From the NCBI RefSeq assembly GCF_003336675.1, contig NZ_QPII01000006.1, positions 124,001-188,000 on the forward strand: a DNA stretch of 64,000 bases. Direction: 5' to 3'. Below the pieces are notes generated by a model, which was not told where the DNA came from, did not search any database, and saw only the letters and a list, made by a program, of their open reading frames with translations. Every line of letters begins with the position of its first letter. Position 1 is the first letter of the stretch. The position numbers were made by a program, and so were the translations under genes. Shown piece by piece: positions 62,001-64,000 of this stretch. Source of the stretch: Billgrantia montanilacus. Its GTDB lineage: Bacteria > Pseudomonadota > Gammaproteobacteria > Pseudomonadales > Halomonadaceae.

Positions 62001-63999
62001 CACGGCAGCGGGTGTCGAGTTCGGCCAGGGCGGTCTTGCGACGGGACCAGAAGCCGCCGATCTCCTCGTTGGGCCAACCCTCGACAAAGGCCCGCCAGGG
62101 TGCCTGCCCCCGGGCCAGCAGCCCCTGCTCGCCGGCCAGTCGCTCACGCTCGCCGCTCAGCCGCTCGCGTTCGCCGCGGGCCCGTTCCAGGGCCACGGTC
62201 GCTTCGTCGCGCTCACGGGCAAGCCCCTCCAGGGTTTCCGCCAGTTCCGCCTCGCGTTCCTGCTTCTCCTGCAACAGCTCGCCGGGCATGGCACCCGGTT
62301 GCTGGCGCTGGAAGGCCTCGTGCCAAGCGGCGACCTGCTTTAGTTCACCGATGCGCCCGAGGTGAGCATTGAAGGCCTGCCTGGCGGATGACGCCTGCTC
62401 CCGGGCCACCTCTGCGGTGGCCTCGGGCACCTCCAGCTCGGCCTCATCGAATAGTCCTTCGGCCAGGGCCTGGGTGTAGAAGCTCTGGTTATCGACAAAA
62501 TCCCGCTGCTGCGACTCGAGCCGCTCGCGGGCCTGCTCCAGGCCATCGCGGTGCTCGTCCAGCCCGGCCAGGTCGCGACCCAGCTCCTCATGGTAAAGGG
62601 TGTCGGCGATGACCTCCTCGCGGAAGCGGTTGCCGTCGAGGGCCTCGAATGCCTCGGCGCCCTCGTCCAACGCGCTCAGCGCCCGGTAGCGCGCGCTGTC
62701 ATCGCTGAAGGCGAGGCTCTCGGCGAGCCAGTCGCGGGCGGCGGCGAAGGCCACATGGCCGATATCCCGGCCCGCCGGCCAGTCGGCCTCGGCCAGGTGA
62801 ATCAGGCGGCGGTGAACGTCCAGGCGCGCGCCCCGCTCGGAGAGCGCCTGGCGCACGGCGCGTTCGGTGAGCCCGGAGAGCCGGGCCAGCAGCCAGGTGG
62901 AGACCCGGGGACGGCCGGTATCGCCCACGGCCCAGGCGAAGCCCTGGACGGTCTCGTGCTCGCCCGGCTCTGTATCGGCAGCATCTTGACCATCGACAAC
63001 AGCGGGCCGCCGCGGCAGCCCCGGCAGGCCGAGCAGGGCCTGCCCGCCGAGCAGGGCCTCGCTCGCTGCCAGCCCGCGGTCGAGCTCGAGCAGCTGGTCA
63101 CGGGCGGCGCGCAGCGTTTCGCCCTGGCCCTTGAGGGCGGCCAGGCGCTCGACCTTGTCGCTGGCACGGCGCTGGTCGCTCTCGGCCTCCTCGAGCCGGT
63201 GGCGCAACTCGGTGATGTTGGTGCCGGAGTTGAGGATCACCTCCTCGATCAGCTCCTCGCTCTCGTCGGTCTCGCCCCGGGTGGCACCAGAGAGGATCTC
63301 GGGGGCCAGCACCTCGAAGAAGAAGGCCTGATCCGCCTTCTCGCCCTGACGCGGCTTGATGGCATTGAAGATCTGGCTCTTGTCGGCGCCGCCCTCCTTC
63401 TGGAAGGCGGCGAGCTGGGCGAGCTCGCGGCGGGAGACATGGGCGCCCACCGCCTCCAGCCACTCCTCGCGGTTATGGGTCAGGCGCACACCGCGCTGGC
63501 TCATGGCTGTCTTGATATCGCTGTTGGCATGCAGGGCAAGCTTGCCGTCCCGGGTCAGGTGGTGAACCGGAATGTCCTCCAGCCGACCGGCATAGTGATA
63601 GAAGGAGAGCCCGCTGCCATCGCTGTAGCCGTAGAAACCGAAGACGAAGGTCTCGCCGGCAACCTCCTCCCCCGCGGCCGCCAGCATGTCGTCCTGCCGG
63701 GCACCGACGCTTCGGGAGCGAAACTCCACCCGCAGGTGGCTCCAACTCCGACCTTCGCCCGCCACCGACGAGGGCGTGCACTTGCGCCGTGTGCGCGCCA
63801 GCAGCGTACGGTCGCGGGAGAGCAGCCCGATCAGCGCCTCGGCCAGGGTGGTCTTGCCGAAGCCGTTCTCCATGCTGATGGCGCTGGACTGGCCGCGCAG
63901 GTCGAGCAGCAGGTGACGCATCTTGGCGTCCCATGGCGAGGCGACATCGCCGTGCTTGTTGAGCAGGTTGGCGATCTCGATGCGGTTGATCACGCTCAT
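59092..63999 (-). CDS. Giant SMC-like (MukB/Mks/Wadjet-type or similar) coiled-coil ATPase
   Basis: 1,635 residues. N-terminal ATPase half (residues 1 to about 270) with a P-loop MENGFGKTTLAEALIGLLSRD at 43-63; a globular insert at about 320-470; coiled coil to about 790; a compact hinge-like region (about 790-930: AHRLLDETGVAWQPLHEVLNH, GLLFAPVVAGSDAAQDAAAALIEAGLAVPVFEAERL); coiled coil to about 1,400; and a C-terminal head. The signature is MSEGQREAVSLMW (about 1,492); Walker B is VILLDGLFSKLS (about 1,535), where the catalytic Glu after Asp is Gly (codons GAC GGG). IGLIHNPNYENDPEIFPTYLVG follows. Start ATG at 63999; partner genes would lie beyond the right edge. Family not assigned: it is longer than MksB or JetC and near MukB in size. 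No JetD-like nuclease follows it. Confidence 0.75.
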   Translation of the reverse strand: MSVINRIEIANLLNKHGDVASPWDAKMRHLLLDLRGQSSAISMENGFGKTTLAEALIGLLSRDRTLLARTRRKCTPSSVAGEGRSWSHLRVEFRSRSVGARQDDMLAAAGEEVAGETFVFGFYGYSDGSGLSFYHYAGRLEDIPVHHLTRDGKLALHANSDIKTAMSQRGVRLTHNREEWLEAVGAHVSRRELAQLAAFQKEGGADKSQIFNAIKPRQGEKADQAFFFEVLAPEILSGATRGETDESEELIEEVILNSGTNITELRHRLEEAESDQRRASDKVERLAALKGQGETLRAARDQLLELDRGLAASEALLGGQALLGLPGLPRRPAVVDGQDAADTEPGEHETVQGFAWAVGDTGRPRVSTWLLARLSGLTERAVRQALSERGARLDVHRRLIHLAEADWPAGRDIGHVAFAAARDWLAESLAFSDDSARYRALSALDEGAEAFEALDGNRFREEVIADTLYHEELGRDLAGLDEHRDGLEQARERLESQQRDFVDNQSFYTQALAEGLFDEAELEVPEATAEVAREQASSARQAFNAHLGRIGELKQVAAWHEAFQRQQPGAMPGELLQEKQEREAELAETLEGLARERDEATVALERARGERERLSGERERLAGEQGLLARGQAPWRAFVEGWPNEEIGGFWSRRKTALAELDTRCREADRRRQDAERTRTRLAPLAQAARYYQELHADDDPVHLRQRLRDRERTLADEQHRLEAEETRLRRLHRARLAFADNSELTPEAWLQDAKRRYPRLLREAETLEVDIQARERYLESLAGDPLERRAVEAEAHRLLDETGVAWQPLHEVLNHADSPLERRGEWLAQAAGLLFAPVVAGSDAAQDAAAALIEAGLAVPVFEAERLSSLLARGEPPLGAVQGVETLAVKAALDPSYLEALREATEKRLAADRERQKALAAECARLDPHGEGYALALEARAADEEGVEALLEALGVAQGELAERQAALAPRLTDAALACIDDFQRYLQEGGDLALEEAAEASLEAETALAELTPERERATRELEAHGQTWLAAEQFNDAGGVERLQALEARLAELERHLAEAAERLEAAVERNELLNQQHADAEAQRRRIFGDGERDRLRALAAFEEEGGVAFMASAAEVQAELEAALAQASRRADFDFSRIRAYLDVRDAGGGSQKLEREIARVKRELGEARDARKAKAAERDTVEGRLNDQRRALEWVDQLAIDWLRALRELPQGWAHRLAALEDLAGASRWPHDDGDHETRDEALETWHAMAGETSELDVTALEACQQTLLDALGELNLGERARNRERQAKQVETSERRLAESLEEAAHSRLFSDTERARLAMLKGASAAALNDLLALHEQLFDQLGDHRQRVDRLHASREQIEGTLVERLSSIISDAAGNLDILRRVARSSGEGGAFFEVKAALIGPDQLRELITTLLADIDEHQAAMRRRAERDGGVVDGESRRRDDDLLRQIRRRIYRGLFHDVSIRLKHDAIRPHGRLFSLNEEMSEGQREAVSLMWLVKLSEFAIERELRELPGHHKRRARSSRESVILLDGLFSKLSHRRLIQDSLESLRNTRGRFQMIGLIHNPNYENDPEIFPTYLVGSVIGGAQGQGGHVMVRDGRITAPEEVGRSQGEASLFGIHVTEAVE

Positions 64000-64000
64000 G

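Noticed and set aside
59092-63999. Firm assignment as a Wadjet JetC protein
   Set aside because: Only the ATPase is visible, it is too long, its Walker B differs and no JetD-like gene follows; the other side lies outside the window.

Overview
The window is high-GC, densely packed gammaproteobacterial chromosome. The gene content (urease with a complete urea ABC importer, phasin, glpK-glpR-glpD, hda, apbC-dcd, metNIQ, an Na+-coupled NSS transporter, a TctCBA tripartite transporter) and the protein sequences fit Halomonas or a close relative in the Halomonadaceae. This assignment is inference from content; no database was searched. There is no prophage, transposase, CRISPR array or rRNA.

Layout. 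1-1.6 kb: molybdenum-cofactor genes mobA-mobB-moeA (minus; moeA runs off the left edge). 1.7-2.3 kb: XRE-cupin regulator. 2.3-7.4 kb: nucleobase-salvage block on the minus strand (NCS2 permease-apt-gpt-ung-upp-uraA, with a terminator between upp and uraA). 7.7-8.3 kb: ribE. 8.5-11.9 kb: methionine block, in which promoter, SAM-II riboswitch and intrinsic terminator precede metN-metI-metQ and a free-methionine-sulfoxide reductase. 11.9-12.8 kb: REPIN-type repeat array and two identical tRNA-Val(GAC) genes. 12.9-17.0 kb: glpK / glpR-glpD with GlpR operators. 17-23.8 kb: EEP-family membrane protein, fumC, an unknown protein beside an FNR-type regulator, a diguanylate cyclase, a phasin and a lipoprotein. 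23.8-29.3 kb: hda-perM, purM-purN, dcd and apbC. 29.4-36.1 kb: a coiled-coil membrane protein with a polyglutamine tract, a degenerate pseudouridine synthase, arfB, a DUF2459-like lipoprotein, a spermidine-synthase-like protein, a serine hydrolase, a 24-residue membrane peptide, a BrkB/YihY-family protein and a LapA-like protein. 36.5-48.8 kb: urea supercluster on the minus strand, urtABCDE then ureDABCEFG and a HupE/UreJ nickel permease; sigma-54-type promoters precede both urtA and ureD. 49-55 kb: a CitA/CitB-type two-component system followed by tctCBA. 55-58.4 kb: NSS transporter, hppD with a TyrR/PhhR-like box, and a thiamine-binding-type protein. 58.4-59.05 kb: second REPIN array. 59.1-64.0 kb: a 1,635-residue SMC-like ATPase at the right edge.

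How the genes work together. The urea block imports urea (UrtABCDE), hydrolyses it (UreABC) and matures the nickel site (UreDEFG plus the nickel permease). The sigma-54 promoters suggest nitrogen (NtrC) control. The methionine block couples import by MetNIQ to repair of free oxidised methionine, under a SAM-sensing leader RNA. The glp genes form a GlpR regulon. The salvage block pairs two permeases with three phosphoribosyltransferases.

Most unusual items: (i) the SAM-II riboswitch with an inserted hairpin and a legible terminator/antiterminator switch; (ii) three loci of one REPIN family, in near-170-bp tandem units; (iii) the giant SMC-like ATPase with Gly in place of the usual Walker B glutamate; (iv) a decayed 14-bp minisatellite over the stop codon of a response regulator; (v) a pseudouridine synthase with Glu where the catalytic Asp should be.
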